NCBI GenBank assembly: GCA_001751225.1
Contig: MAXT01000050.1
Span: 1 to 20,822, forward strand
Reading direction: 5' to 3'
DNA from: Desulfuromonadales bacterium C00003107
GTDB lineage: Bacteria > Desulfobacterota > Desulfuromonadia > Desulfuromonadales > Syntrophotaleaceae
DNA: 20,822 nt
The first letter of the stretch is position 1; every line of letters starts with the position of its first letter. This document shows positions 1 to 7,373 of the stretch, in pieces. The notes beneath the pieces were generated by a model that was given only the letters and a program-made list of their open reading frames with translations, had not been told where the DNA came from and ran no database searches. The translations under genes and the position numbers were made by a program.

Positions 1-200
1 CGATAAAAGCTGCTGGTTTCGTCAACCAGAGTCAAACCGAAACCACCGACATTAAGAACAGCAGGCTGACCTGGATCGCCCAAAAGCTGGCGAAGCTGGT
101 CTGTTAAGGAATCAGCCTGCAGGTGATCCTGCGCTTGCGGAGAAGTCGCAGTCATCAACACCAGCAGCAGTGTCAGCAGCGAGAAAACATATCTATTCAT
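1..200 (-). CDS. Exported protein of unknown family (5' part only)
   Basis: Only the first 66 codons are in the window; the gene runs off the left edge. Translation from the ATG at 200 gives MNRYVFSLLTLLLVLMTA followed by TSPQAQD, a clear Sec signal peptide (basic n-region, about 15 hydrophobic residues, probable cleavage near QA-Q/D), so the product is exported. The mature part seen is about 40 residues, contains the stretch LNVGGFGLTLVDETSSFY, and I do not recognise its family. An in-frame ATG at 212 would add four residues (MALK); neither start has a good Shine-Dalgarno site. It lies 70 bases downstream of the aldehyde dehydrogenase on the same strand and could share its transcript. That a gene is present is fairly sure; its function is unknown. 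Confidence 0.6.
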   Translation of the reverse strand, partial: MNRYVFSLLTLLLVLMTATSPQAQDHLQADSLTDQLRQLLGDPGQPAVLNVGGFGLTLVDETSSFY

Positions 201-270
201 CTTTAAGGCCATATGTAAGCAACGCATCTCCGACTGTTATTTCAATTTAAACATATATGCTATCTGGATG

Positions 271-1635
271 CTAGCGAACCCAGATGGTCTGAACATTGAC
301 AAATTCACGAATCCCGTAATCGGCCAACTCCCGGCCGTAGCCCGACTCTTTAATGCCACCAAAGGGCAAGCGCGGGTCACTCTTGACCATGCCGTTAATG
401 AACACCGCCCCGGCTTCGATCTCTCCAGCCAGAGCCTCGGCTCGGTGACTATCACCGCTCCAGATGGAGGCACCGAGACCAAAGGACGTGTCGTTGGCTA
501 CTGTCAGCGCCTGGGCCTCGCTGGACACTCGTATCACCGCCGCCACCGGTCCAAACAATTCCTGATCGTAGGCCGGCATGCCGGGAGCGACGGCGGCCAA
601 AATCGTCGGAGGATAATAATAGCCGGCCCGAGGCAAAGGTTTCCCACCCAGCACTAGATCCGCCCCCTCAGCCAAGGAGACCTGCACCTGGGCATGTAAT
701 TCATCCCGCAGATCGCCGCGCGCCATGGGACCGACCTGGGTCGTTTCCAACAGCGGATCACCCACCTCCAAGGCTGCCATAGATTGTTTTAAAAGCTCGA
801 GAAACTTTCCATAAACCTCATCAAACACGATAAAGCGCTTGGCCGCGATACAGCTCTGTCCTGCATTGAGACAGCGGGATCGAGCCCCCTGAGCCGCGGC
901 CTCAACCAGATCGGCATCGGGCATAACGATAAAGGGATCGCTGCCACCCAGTTCGAGAACACTCTTTTTCAACATAGCGCCAGCCGTGGCTGCAACCTTA
1001 CGGCCGGCCAGGTCACTGCCAGTCAAAGTAACGGCCCGGACCGCCGAATGAGCAATCACTCCATCGACCTGCCCAGAGCCGATCAGCAGGGTACGAAAAA
1101 CCTGAGCAGGAAACCCGGCCCGCTCAAATAATTTCTCTATGGCTAGAGCGCAGCGAGGCACGTTGGAGGCATGTTTAAGCAGACCGACGTTGCCAGCCAT
1201 CAAGGCCGGAACGGCAAACCGGAATACTTGCCAGAAAGGAAAGTTCCAGGGCATCACTGCCAGAATCGCCCCCAGGGGGCGAAAGGCAACCTGTGAACGG
1301 CCGGCATCGCTGGCCACTGTCTGCGGCGCCAGGTAGGCGCCGGCATGGTCGGCATAATGCTCACAAACCCAGGCGCATTTTTCAATTTCGGCGCGCCCCT
1401 CGGCCAGGGGCTTGCCCATCTCTTCCGCCATCAGACAGGCCAAACGCTGCTGGTCACGGCGCAGCTTATCAGCCAGAGCCCGCATTCGTTCGCTGCGATC
1501 TTCCAGGGATGTGCGCCGCCAGGCCGGCCAGGCATCCTGCACCTGTTCAATAATTCGGGCAATCTGGGCTGGGGAATATTCGGTAAATCGTTCCAGTACT
1601 TGCCCGGTACTCGGGCTGATTGATTCTATGGCCAA
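271..1635 (-). CDS. sad: Succinate-semialdehyde dehydrogenase, Sad/YneI type (aldehyde dehydrogenase family)
   Basis: A cytoplasmic aldehyde dehydrogenase of 454 residues, expected to oxidise succinate semialdehyde to succinate with NAD(P)+. Family landmarks are all present: MPWNFPFW at 128-135 with the catalytic Asn131, LTGS at 204-207 in the cofactor fold, LELGGSDP at 227-234 with the general base Glu228, NAGQSC ending in the nucleophile Cys262, ELFGP at 359-363, and [14 protein letters not shown] near the C-terminus. Length and the GGSDPFIV and GPMAR stretches match E. coli Sad (YneI, about 460 residues) better than the longer GabD group. The start is TTG at 1635: an in-frame stop lies 27 bases upstream, there is no ATG before codon 51, and a weak GGA precedes it. 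The substrate is inferred from family resemblance; other small semialdehydes are possible. Confidence 0.88.
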   Translation of the reverse strand: MAIESISPSTGQVLERFTEYSPAQIARIIEQVQDAWPAWRRTSLEDRSERMRALADKLRRDQQRLACLMAEEMGKPLAEGRAEIEKCAWVCEHYADHAGAYLAPQTVASDAGRSQVAFRPLGAILAVMPWNFPFWQVFRFAVPALMAGNVGLLKHASNVPRCALAIEKLFERAGFPAQVFRTLLIGSGQVDGVIAHSAVRAVTLTGSDLAGRKVAATAGAMLKKSVLELGGSDPFIVMPDADLVEAAAQGARSRCLNAGQSCIAAKRFIVFDEVYGKFLELLKQSMAALEVGDPLLETTQVGPMARGDLRDELHAQVQVSLAEGADLVLGGKPLPRAGYYYPPTILAAVAPGMPAYDQELFGPVAAVIRVSSEAQALTVANDTSFGLGASIWSGDSHRAEALAGEIEAGAVFINGMVKSDPRLPFGGIKESGYGRELADYGIREFVNVQTIWVR

Positions 1636-1675
1636 CGTTTCATTCCATTTCAGTCGGGGGAGTTAATGAATTTTC

Positions 1676-1699
1676 GGATGGAAACTAGTTAGACCATCC
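1676..1699. promoter_or_regulatory. Candidate operator dyad upstream of the aldehyde dehydrogenase
   Basis: GGATGG (1676-1681) and CCATCC (1694-1699) form a perfect 6-bp inverted repeat around a 12-base centre holding AACTAGTT. It sits directly beside the predicted -10 box of the minus-strand promoter and overlaps the expected start of transcription, where a repressor would act. No regulator gene is adjacent. The dyad is seen; the operator role is inference. Confidence 0.35.
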
Positions 1700-1728
1700 A
1701 TTCTCCTGGTAATCGGCCGGGCAGTCAA
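1700..1728 (-). promoter_or_regulatory. Candidate sigma-70 promoter for the aldehyde dehydrogenase
   Basis: On the minus strand TTGACT (1728-1723) is followed after exactly 17 bases by GAGAAT (1705-1700). The -35 box matches consensus at 5 of 6 positions and the -10 box at 4 of 6. Transcription would start near 1693, giving a leader of about 58 bases before the TTG start at 1635. Confidence 0.42.
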
Positions 1729-1900
1729 CCGTCGGCATGATTTTCCCTCTAGCAGGCAAGCATTCCAATAGATGAACCGCCATTCTGCGGTTGATCACCG
1801 GGCTGTTTTCTGCAATAGTTGTTAAGTTTCTCTGCTATGGAAATTATTGCTGAAAAGACCCTCTCTCGGGCTTGAAGGCTATGATTCAACTCCCACCGAA

Positions 1901-1905
1901 AAGGA
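1901..1905 (+). promoter_or_regulatory. Shine-Dalgarno site that decides the rhomboid start
   Basis: AAGGA lies 7 bases before the GTG at 1913. It is a better match and spacing than the GGA before the upstream TTG at 1847, so the shorter reading frame is preferred. Confidence 0.55.
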
Positions 1906-1912
1906 CTATACG

Positions 1913-2719
1913 GTGAACTGTAAACCTTTCTTTGATAACCTGGGCCTCAATGGCACCCGCTGGCAATGGCGACTGATGCGCTGGGAAAAGAATTTCGCCG
2001 CCCTGCGCCGGGGCGAGGGTCTGTCTGGCGACGGTCTCTCACCGGCCCGCCTGATCCTCATTGTCAACCTGATCTGGTTTAGCCTGATGGTTGTCAAAGG
2101 GGTTACCGCTGGACTTGGTTTGCAACCACTGATGTCACCGCCCCTGGGGCTGCTACATTATTTTGGCGCTCAGCGCTGGATTCCCGAAGTCCTGCACTAC
2201 GGGCAGTGGTGGCGATGTCTCACTTACGCCTACACCCACGGCGGGCTGATGCATATCGGCTTTAATATGTTTGTGCTCTATCAGGTCGGTCCTATGATCG
2301 AAAGGGAGATCGGGGCTCGACGCTTCATTGTGCTCTACACCTTGACCGCCCTCACCGCGACCCTGCTTGGCCTGCTCTGGCACCCTTATACTCCGGTAGT
2401 GGGTGCCTCCGGTTCGATTTTCGGCTTGATCGGCTTTGCCGTGGCCTACTTTCACCGCATGGGTCAAGCCGGCGTGGGGATGCGCAATTTCATGTTTCGC
2501 TGGGCCGCGTTTTCCTTTGTTTTTGGCCTGCTGGTGGGAGCGGATAATGCCGGCCACCTCGGCGGCGCTCTGGGTGGCGCGGTCTTCGGTATGATACTGC
2601 CCATCGGCATCCGCGGTCGCAAAGCCAGCTCCAGTTTTTTCAGCGTAGCCGCCCTGCTGTGCGTCATCGCCACCATTGGTTGTCTGGCAATGCAGGTCCT
2701 GACCTGGTTCCTCGTTTAA
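1913..2719 (+). CDS. Rhomboid family intramembrane serine protease
   Basis: An integral membrane protease that cleaves within or next to transmembrane segments of its substrates. Numbered from the GTG start (268 residues), the rhomboid signature is complete: HxxxN in HIGFN (His114, Asn118) on the second membrane segment, the nucleophile Ser166 in GASGS, and the partner His215 in AGHLGG. About seven hydrophobic segments are visible, the first at roughly 46-65 and a last one at the extreme C-terminus, so the six-helix core appears to carry an extra helix. The frame is open upstream to a TTG at 1847, but AAGGA before GTG 1913 favours the shorter form. A weak promoter (TTGTTA 1819-1824, 17-base spacer, AATTAT 1842-1847) would also start transcription after the TTG. 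The natural substrate is unknown. The gene is 20 bases from ybaK, so the two are probably cotranscribed. Confidence 0.9.
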   Translation: MNCKPFFDNLGLNGTRWQWRLMRWEKNFAALRRGEGLSGDGLSPARLILIVNLIWFSLMVVKGVTAGLGLQPLMSPPLGLLHYFGAQRWIPEVLHYGQWWRCLTYAYTHGGLMHIGFNMFVLYQVGPMIEREIGARRFIVLYTLTALTATLLGLLWHPYTPVVGASGSIFGLIGFAVAYFHRMGQAGVGMRNFMFRWAAFSFVFGLLVGADNAGHLGGALGGAVFGMILPIGIRGRKASSSFFSVAALLCVIATIGCLAMQVLTWFLV

Positions 2720-2739
2720 CCCTTTATCGACCAAATGTA

Positions 2740-3240
2740 ATGACCATGGCAAAAGCTAAAATTCCCGTCACCCCCGCTATCCGCCTGCTGCGGCAGAAGA
2801 AGGTTCCTTTTGTTGGTCACTGTTATCCCTATCGGGATCACGGAGGCACCGCCGTCTGTGCTCAGGAGCTGCAGGTTACTGAGCACGCGGTGATCAAAAC
2901 TCTGATCATGGAAGACGAACAACAACGCCCCTTGGTCATCCTGATGCATGGCGACCGCCAGGTTTCGACCAAACAACTGGCCCGTACCCTCGGCGTAAAA
3001 CAGGTTGCTGCCTGCACCCCGGAAACGGCCCTGAAGCATACCGGTTATCAGGTAGGCGGCACCTCCCCCCTCGGTACCCGCAAAAAGCTGCCGATCTACA
3101 TGGAACAATCCATACTGGAGCTAGCGGTTATCTATCTTAATGGCGGCAAGCGCGGTTTTCTGCTGGAGATCTCCCCACAAGAGGTGCATCAGCTGCTCAA
3201 TGCACAACTGGTCCAAGTTGCCGTCGACATCGCCGACTGA
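2740..3240 (+). CDS. ybaK: Cys-tRNA(Pro)/Cys-tRNA(Cys) deacylase YbaK
   Basis: A free-standing trans-editing factor of the YbaK/ProX fold that hydrolyses Cys-tRNA(Pro), the mischarged product of prolyl-tRNA synthetase. The protein has 166 residues, close to the 159 of E. coli YbaK, and aligns from TPAIRLL at its N-terminus. Seen motifs are the IKTLI stretch with the conserved Lys53, the TGYQVGGTSPLG loop, and NGGKRGF near the C-terminus, all typical of YbaK rather than of the ProRS INS domain. There is no strong Shine-Dalgarno site; ATG at 2740 and ATG at 2746 (MAKAK) are both possible. It follows the rhomboid gene by 20 bases, which suggests coupled expression without a functional link that I can name. 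Confidence 0.9.
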   Translation: MTMAKAKIPVTPAIRLLRQKKVPFVGHCYPYRDHGGTAVCAQELQVTEHAVIKTLIMEDEQQRPLVILMHGDRQVSTKQLARTLGVKQVAACTPETALKHTGYQVGGTSPLGTRKKLPIYMEQSILELAVIYLNGGKRGFLLEISPQEVHQLLNAQLVQVAVDIAD

Positions 3241-3330
3241 AGGCTTTTTCCTGTTCCGGCTATGGCCTGTCGATATGCGTCTACTAAACGTCTGATGAGC
3301 ACCTGACACTACGCCCTTCCAGGAGACTCC

Positions 3331-4767
3331 ATGACTGAAGTCCGCTATTCTCCACTACTGACCGATCTTTACCAGTTGACCATGCTGGCCGGCTACTTCG
3401 AAAAAGGCATGCATCTCCGACCGGCGGTGTTCGATCTCTATTTTCGCAAAAACCCCTTTCACGGCAGCTATGCGGTGTTTGCCGGCCTGCAGACAGCTCT
3501 CGATTACTTGGCTGGATTGCGCTTCAGCGATGCGGACCTGGACTACCTGGAAAGTCTAGGCATCTTCAAACGCCCCTTTCTTGACTATATGGCAAACTTT
3601 TCCTTTCGCGCCCGGGTCACCGCACCTCCCGAAGGCACTGTGGTCTTCGGCGGTGAACCGCTGGTCACCGTGGAAGGTCGACTAGCGGAAGTACAGCTGG
3701 TGGAAACGGCGCTGCTCAATATTATCAACTTTCAGACTCTGATCGCCACCAAGTCCGCGCGAATTTGTCTGGCGGCTGCCCCCGGGCAGGTCATCGAATT
3801 TGGCCTGCGACGGGCTCAGGGGCCTGACGGCGGGCTGCATGGCACCCGCGCGGCCTATATCGGAGGCGCCCGTGGCACCAGCAACGTCTGGGCCGGTCAG
3901 CTCTTCGATATTCCGGTCAAGGGCACCCATGCCCACAGCTGGATCATGTCCTTTGACGACGAATTGAGTGCCTTTCGAGCCTATGCCGACTGTTTCCCCG
4001 ATCATTGTATTCTGCTGGTCGATACTTACGATACCTTGCGAAGCGGCATTGCCAACGCCATTACCGTTGCCGGTGAACTGCGCGCCAAGGGCCATGAACT
4101 CCTGGGGGTACGACTCGACTCCGGTGACCTGGCCTACCTGAGCAAGATCAGCCGCCAGATGCTCGACGAAGCGGGCTTTGCTCAAGTCAAGATCGTCGCC
4201 TCCAGCGATCTTGATGAGACCATTATCGAATCGATCCGTAGCGAAGGAGGCTGCATCGATATCTACGGTGTCGGCACCAAGTTGGCCACCGGCAGCGGCC
4301 CCGGTGGCTGCGCCCTGGGCGGAGTGTATAAACTGGTCCGTTTCGACGGCCAACCCAAGCTTAAGGTCACCAGTGATCTAGCCAAGGCGACCCTTCCCGA
4401 TCGTAAACGCTTGCTGCGGGTTATAAACGCCGAAGGACAATTCCTGATGGACATCATCTGCCGACAGCAGGATGAAGTCGTGCCCGGCGATCAGGTCTAC
4501 AACCCGGCCAACCCCGACGAATCTAAAACAATCCCACTGGGGAGTACTCTGAAGGAGATTCGACAACCTGTGATGGATCAGGGACAAATGCTACTGGAAA
4601 AGGAAAGTCTCGATCCAATAGCTGACCGCTGTGCCGACGAATTACAGAGACTACCAAAGGGCAGCTTACGACTGGCCAATCCGCACATCTACAAAGTAGC
4701 GATCAGTTCCAAACTACTCGAACTGCGCAACAGCCTGATAAAGCAATATCTCGATCAGCTCGATTGA
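3331..4767 (+). CDS. pncB: Nicotinate phosphoribosyltransferase
   Basis: The first enzyme of the Preiss-Handler NAD salvage pathway: nicotinate + PRPP (with ATP) gives nicotinate mononucleotide. The 478-residue length fits the long bacterial form. Visible landmarks are TDLYQLTM at 11-18, LNIINFQT at 129-136, [11 protein letters not shown] at 157-167, KGTHAHSW at 197-204 (the region of the phosphorylated His), the [10 protein letters not shown] segment, and the GVGTKLATG phosphate-binding loop. The start ATG has a good AGGAG five to six bases upstream. It lies 90 bases after ybaK with no convincing promoter between them. No other NAD gene is in the window. The assignment is secure from the motifs; kinetics and ATP coupling are assumed from the family. 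Confidence 0.95.
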   Translation: MTEVRYSPLLTDLYQLTMLAGYFEKGMHLRPAVFDLYFRKNPFHGSYAVFAGLQTALDYLAGLRFSDADLDYLESLGIFKRPFLDYMANFSFRARVTAPPEGTVVFGGEPLVTVEGRLAEVQLVETALLNIINFQTLIATKSARICLAAAPGQVIEFGLRRAQGPDGGLHGTRAAYIGGARGTSNVWAGQLFDIPVKGTHAHSWIMSFDDELSAFRAYADCFPDHCILLVDTYDTLRSGIANAITVAGELRAKGHELLGVRLDSGDLAYLSKISRQMLDEAGFAQVKIVASSDLDETIIESIRSEGGCIDIYGVGTKLATGSGPGGCALGGVYKLVRFDGQPKLKVTSDLAKATLPDRKRLLRVINAEGQFLMDIICRQQDEVVPGDQVYNPANPDESKTIPLGSTLKEIRQPVMDQGQMLLEKESLDPIADRCADELQRLPKGSLRLANPHIYKVAISSKLLELRNSLIKQYLDQLD

Positions 4768-4830
4768 CAAATATAATGGAGTAAATAAGGACAGTCCCCA
4801 GCAGCGAAGAATCAACGACAGCACTTACAG

Positions 4831-4859
4831 TTGAAAAGGGGGCTGGAACATGCTATACA
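4831..4859 (+). promoter_or_regulatory. Candidate extended -10 promoter for the peptidyl-prolyl isomerase
   Basis: TTGAAA (4831-4836) is followed after 17 bases by TATACA (4854-4859), and the -10 box is preceded by TG plus one base (4851-4853), the extended -10 signature. Transcription from about 4866 would give a leader of about 114 bases that holds a hairpin (4861-4884) and the short palindromic repeat (4912-4959). Confidence 0.5.
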
Positions 4860-4860
4860 G

Positions 4861-4884
4861 CGGCAAAACCGGCGGCCTTTGCCG
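4861..4884 (+). other. Hairpin at the start of the predicted isomerase leader
   Basis: CGGCAAA (4861-4867) and TTTGCCG (4878-4884) are perfect 7-base arms around a 10-base loop. The hairpin overlaps the predicted transcription start, so it could stabilise the 5' end of the message if transcription begins a few bases earlier. No T-run follows it, so it is not a terminator. I could not match it to a riboswitch class. Confidence 0.35.
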
Positions 4885-4911
4885 ACTTAAAGTCGACAGT
4901 CAGTCAGCCAA

Positions 4912-4959
4912 GATGGCGTTACAAAAAGTCCGCCCTACGGCGTTTTTGCGAATGCATCA
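4912..4959 (-). repeat. Palindromic intergenic repeat, copy A (internally deleted, 48 bp)
   Basis: Read on the minus strand this copy begins TGATGCATTCGCAAAAA and ends CTTTTTGTAACGCCATC. It joins the left end of the element to its right arm, with about 100 bases of the middle missing. CGCC/GGCG around CTAC, flanked by A and T runs, makes a compact hairpin. It lies in the predicted leader of the isomerase gene, 20 bases before the ATG. The GC stem followed by five T residues on the plus strand also looks like a weak terminator or attenuator. Confidence 0.7.
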
Positions 4960-4979
4960 AAAAAGGGAAAGGTCAATTT

Positions 4980-5627
4980 ATGAATATGGCTAGATTCGTT
5001 CAGACAAGAGGCTGCAAACTACTGTGCACAGGACTACTGTCGGTGTTACTGTTTTGCGCCGCGCCCCCGACGCTTCAGGGTGCATCCTCATCAAATCCAT
5101 CTTTAAACCCCAAATTAGGACACACCATGACTCAGGTTCTGCTGAAAACCACTCAAGGCGATATTGTTATTGCCCTCGACGAAGAAAAGGCTCCGCTCTC
5201 CGCGGCGAACTTTCTCGCCTATGTCAACGACGGCTTTTACGACGACACCATCTTTCATCGGGTCATTCCCAACTTCATGATCCAGGGCGGCGGCATGAAA
5301 ACCGACATGAGCCAGAAAGACAACCGTGCGCCGATAAAAAATGAAGCGGATAATGGCCTAAAAAACCTGCGAGGCACACTGGCCATGGCCCGCACCCAGA
5401 TTGTGGATAGCGCTACCAGCCAGTTTTTCATAAACCTGTCTGACAACGCTTTCCTCGATCATCAAGACCCTTCGCCCCAGGGGTACGGCTACGCCGTTTT
5501 CGGCAAAGTGGTCAAGGGCATGGAAATCGTCGATGCCATCGCTGCGGTCGCCACCGGCAACAGCGGAATGCACCAGAATGTACCTGTTGAACCGGTACTT
5601 ATTCAACAGGCCACGGTGCTTCCTTAA
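4980..5627 (+). CDS. Cyclophilin-type peptidyl-prolyl cis-trans isomerase, probable exported form
   Basis: A folding catalyst that interconverts cis and trans peptide bonds before proline. The 215-residue product has a cyclophilin domain from about residue 51 to the end, with the active-site stretch [13 protein letters not shown] (His93, Arg94), SQFFINL (Gln148, Phe149) and the small loops of the short bacterial PpiA/PpiB type. Residues 12-34 form a hydrophobic signal-like segment ending near TLQGA, so the long form should be secreted to the periplasm. The Cys in LLFC is not a good lipobox. AAAGG precedes ATG 4980. A second ATG at 5127 (Met50) has its own AGGA 6 bases upstream and would give a 166-residue cytoplasmic PpiB-sized protein. 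Transcription probably starts near 4866 and stops at the terminator after 5657. Confidence 0.92.
   Translation: MNMARFVQTRGCKLLCTGLLSVLLFCAAPPTLQGASSSNPSLNPKLGHTMTQVLLKTTQGDIVIALDEEKAPLSAANFLAYVNDGFYDDTIFHRVIPNFMIQGGGMKTDMSQKDNRAPIKNEADNGLKNLRGTLAMARTQIVDSATSQFFINLSDNAFLDHQDPSPQGYGYAVFGKVVKGMEIVDAIAAVATGNSGMHQNVPVEPVLIQQATVLP
5117..5120 (+). promoter_or_regulatory. Internal Shine-Dalgarno site in the isomerase gene
   Basis: AGGA sits 6 bases before the in-frame ATG at 5127, exactly where a signal-less PpiB protein would begin. It allows a second, cytoplasmic product from the same gene. The site is seen; use of it is inference. Confidence 0.45.
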
Positions 5628-5656
5628 ATACGGTACAATCTATTGATGAGATCACG

Positions 5657-5686
5657 GGCCGGGGTCCATAGACTCCGGCCTTTTTT
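5657..5686 (+). terminator. Rho-independent terminator after the isomerase gene
   Basis: GGCCGGGGTC (5657-5666) pairs with GACTCCGGCC (5671-5680) with one G-T type mismatch and a 4-base loop, and six T residues follow directly. It lies 30 bases after the isomerase stop codon. Confidence 0.85.
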
Positions 5687-5707
5687 GCTGTTTTCGGAAG
5701 CAGTCAT

Positions 5708-5835
5708 GGGATGGCAAAGCGAAAAACTTGTCCTGCAAGGCATAGTAATTTTTCAGGGGTGAAGGCATACACGAGTCTGTCGAAGTCCTGAAAAAACACT
5801 GCAAGCAGCAGGACGAACTTTTAGCGACGCTATCA
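5708..5835 (+). repeat. Palindromic intergenic repeat, copy B (eroded left end)
   Basis: It shares with the other copies GGATGGC, GTCCTGCAAGGC, TTTTTCAGGGGTGAAGGCATAC, TGTCGAAGTCCTGAAAAAA and the right end TTTTAGCGACGCTATCA. The left arm (TGATGCA..CGCAAAAACTTATA) is lost and the apex pairing CATAC/GTATG is broken, so this looks like the oldest copy. It stands in tandem with copy C, same orientation. Confidence 0.75.
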
Positions 5836-5836
5836 G

Positions 5837-5988
5837 TGATGCACTCGCAAAAACTTATAGGATGGCTAAGCAAAAATTGCGTCCTACAAGGCTTGGTGGT
5901 TTTTCAGGGGTGAAGGCATACATCTAGTATGTCGAAGTTCTGAAAAAATGCTGCAACGCAGCAGGGCGAACTTTTTGCGACGCCATCA
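5837..5988 (+). repeat. Palindromic intergenic repeat, copy C (full length)
   Basis: The 152-bp copy runs from TGATGCACTCGCAAAAACTT to CTTTTTGCGACGCCATCA, with imperfect terminal inverted repeats. The two halves pair along most of their length: TTTTTCAG near the middle pairs with CTGAAAAA, and CATAC/GTATG closes the apex loop ATCTA. The last base (5988) is directly next to the stop codon of the minus-strand methyltransferase. Confidence 0.85.
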
Positions 5989-7188
5989 TCAGTCTTTGAC
6001 AGAGATGACGTACTTCAGGTAGCGCCCCTCGGGAAAGGTGACGGGATAGGGAAAGTCCACGCCCTGACCGACGGCTTGAATCACCCGCAGCTGGCAACCG
6101 CCACGCACTGCGCCGCGACGCAGCTCTTTGAGATAATCGGCCAGATCGACCTTCTGATGATTGGAGGAGGTGATCAGCAAACCACCACGGGGCAGCAAAT
6201 CCAAGGCGGCCGCTACCAAATCTGCGGTGCCTCCGCTAGTGGTGAAGCGGCTCTTCCCAACGGTTGAAAAAGAAGGCGGGTCCATGATCACGGTATCGAA
6301 GCGCCGGCCGCTCCGACCCAGTTCGGCCAGCACTTCAAAACAATCGCCGAGCAGAAAGTCGTGCCGTTTAGGATTGAGGCGATTGGCGGAAAAATTATCC
6401 CGTGCCCAGTCGAGATAAGCGGAGGAAGCATCGACGCTGGTCACCCGCTTGGCCCCAGAAGCGGCAGCCGCGACGGAAAAGGCTCCCGTATAAGCAAACA
6501 GGTTGAGAACTTCCTGACCCGCCACCCGCTCCATCAAGTCGGCTCGATTATCGCGCTGGTCGCAAAACAGGCCGGTATTAAGTCCTTCTTCCAGTTCGAC
6601 GAGAAAATTGAGGCCATTTTCCATGACCGTCAGCCGCTGTGGCGCGGCCTCACCAGCCATCAGTTTACTGTAGCGCTTTGATTCACCGGCCGCCAACTGA
6701 CGGGTCTGCTGCGGACGAAACTTGGCATAGATACCTTTAGGCTGCAGCACCCTTTGCAGCACCTCAACCACCAGGGGCAGATGAGGTTTCCAGGCCCGGG
6801 TGAAGTACTGAACCATCAGAAAATCGCCATAGCGATCGACGGTTAACCCCGACAGGCCATCGCCTTCGCTGTTGACCAACCGGTAGGCGCTGGTATCAAC
6901 CAGCCGACCATGACGATTACGTAGCGCCACGGCCTGCTCAATCCGGCCTTGCAACCAACTCCTGTCGAGACGCATCGGACCCTGTTCCAGAACCCGAGCG
7001 ACGATACGTTCTTTGGGATCGAGCAGTGCGGTACCCAGCAGTCGGCCCTGCGGATCACACAGCTGCACAAGTTCACCGGCCTGACCAACCGGCCAGCCCT
7101 TGGTATAACGATCAGCCAACACCCAGGGATGGCCCAGTTCGAGCATAGTCACTGTCTGGGGACCGACTTGGCACATTTTTAAAGTCAT
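5989..7188 (-). CDS. RlmI-like class I SAM-dependent methyltransferase (PUA domain), catalytic Cys missing
   Basis: This 399-residue protein has the RlmI/YccW architecture: an N-terminal PUA-like RNA-binding domain (about 1-75), a linker domain, and a Rossmann methyltransferase domain. Seen motifs are GLFCDQRDNR at 206-215 (family GxxxDQRxxR), the SAM loop NLFAYTGAF at 229-237, and MDPPSF at 302-307. E. coli RlmI makes m5C1962 in 23S rRNA through the Cys of its SCSG motif. Here the matching position reads TSSNH (340-344), so that Cys is absent and m5C chemistry is doubtful; RNA methylation of another kind is more likely. The start is ATG 7188, seven bases after AAAAAAGG; a TTG at 7194 lies too close to that site. 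A candidate promoter is at 7232-7260. The 3' end abuts repeat C. Confidence 0.85.
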   Translation of the reverse strand: MTLKMCQVGPQTVTMLELGHPWVLADRYTKGWPVGQAGELVQLCDPQGRLLGTALLDPKERIVARVLEQGPMRLDRSWLQGRIEQAVALRNRHGRLVDTSAYRLVNSEGDGLSGLTVDRYGDFLMVQYFTRAWKPHLPLVVEVLQRVLQPKGIYAKFRPQQTRQLAAGESKRYSKLMAGEAAPQRLTVMENGLNFLVELEEGLNTGLFCDQRDNRADLMERVAGQEVLNLFAYTGAFSVAAAASGAKRVTSVDASSAYLDWARDNFSANRLNPKRHDFLLGDCFEVLAELGRSGRRFDTVIMDPPSFSTVGKSRFTTSGGTADLVAAALDLLPRGGLLITSSNHQKVDLADYLKELRRGAVRGGCQLRVIQAVGQGVDFPYPVTFPEGRYLKYVISVKD

Positions 7189-7195
7189 CGACAAA

Positions 7196-7203
7196 CCTTT
7201 TTT
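7196..7203 (-). promoter_or_regulatory. Shine-Dalgarno site that decides the RlmI-like start
   Basis: AAAAAAGG on the minus strand is 7 bases before ATG 7188 but only one base before the in-frame TTG at 7194, which makes the ATG the real start. Confidence 0.6.
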
Positions 7204-7231
7204 ATCGGGTCACAAAAATTTCAACGGCGTC

Positions 7232-7260
7232 ATTGTACCTGCAAGGAGGCATCGCACCAA
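7232..7260 (-). promoter_or_regulatory. Candidate promoter for the RlmI-like methyltransferase
   Basis: On the minus strand TTGGTG (7260-7255) and TACAAT (7237-7232) are 17 bases apart. The -10 box matches at 5 of 6 positions, the -35 box only in its TTG. Transcription would begin near 7225, about 37 bases before the ATG. Confidence 0.4.
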
Positions 7261-7362
7261 GACCAATAATGGGAAACCTGGTATATTTATAGCCACTACG
7301 ACCTCCCTTGACGAAAGTTTTTTCACCTGTCACACCAATCGCTACTCGCCCCTTTATCAGAC

Positions 7363-7366
7363 GGAG
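7363..7366 (+). promoter_or_regulatory. Shine-Dalgarno site that decides the start at 7374
   Basis: GGAG is 7 bases before GTG 7374. The longer reading frame from TTG 7308 has no ribosome-binding site and adds a low-complexity Pro/Arg/Thr-rich N-terminus. Confidence 0.5.
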
Positions 7367-7373
7367 CCCTGCC

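Larger units (their letters stand above)
5628..5988. other. Intergenic region between convergent genes: terminator plus two repeats
   Basis: This 361-base gap contains no credible gene. From left to right it holds a Rho-independent terminator for the isomerase, an eroded palindromic repeat (copy B) and, two bases later, a full repeat (copy C) whose last base touches the stop codon of the methyltransferase gene. An open frame across 5652-5873 on the minus strand only reads through the repeats. Confidence 0.8.

Noticed and set aside
2153-2752. 199-codon minus-strand open frame opposite the rhomboid gene
   Set aside because: The rhomboid frame on the other strand has a complete catalytic motif set; this frame is low-complexity His/Gly/Gln-rich shadow.
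3682-4353. 223-codon minus-strand open frame inside pncB
   Set aside because: Shadow of a secure gene; composition is Gly/Ala/Asp-rich with no motif.
4764-4777. TTGACA (4764-4769) and TATAAT (4772-4777) near the end of pncB
   Set aside because: Both are perfect boxes but only 2 bases apart, so they cannot form one promoter; no partner lies at the right distance for either.
4784-4800. AAATAAGGACAGTCCCC with the 9-base palindrome GGACAGTCC
   Set aside because: It recalls sequence near REP-associated transposases, but it is single, short and has no partner here, so I do not call an element.
5652-5873. Minus-strand open frame starting MLSHPISFCECI
   Set aside because: It reads through repeats B and C and the terminator. 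A similar start (MLSHPISICECI) appears at 8823-9059 from copy D, showing it is a repeat by-product.
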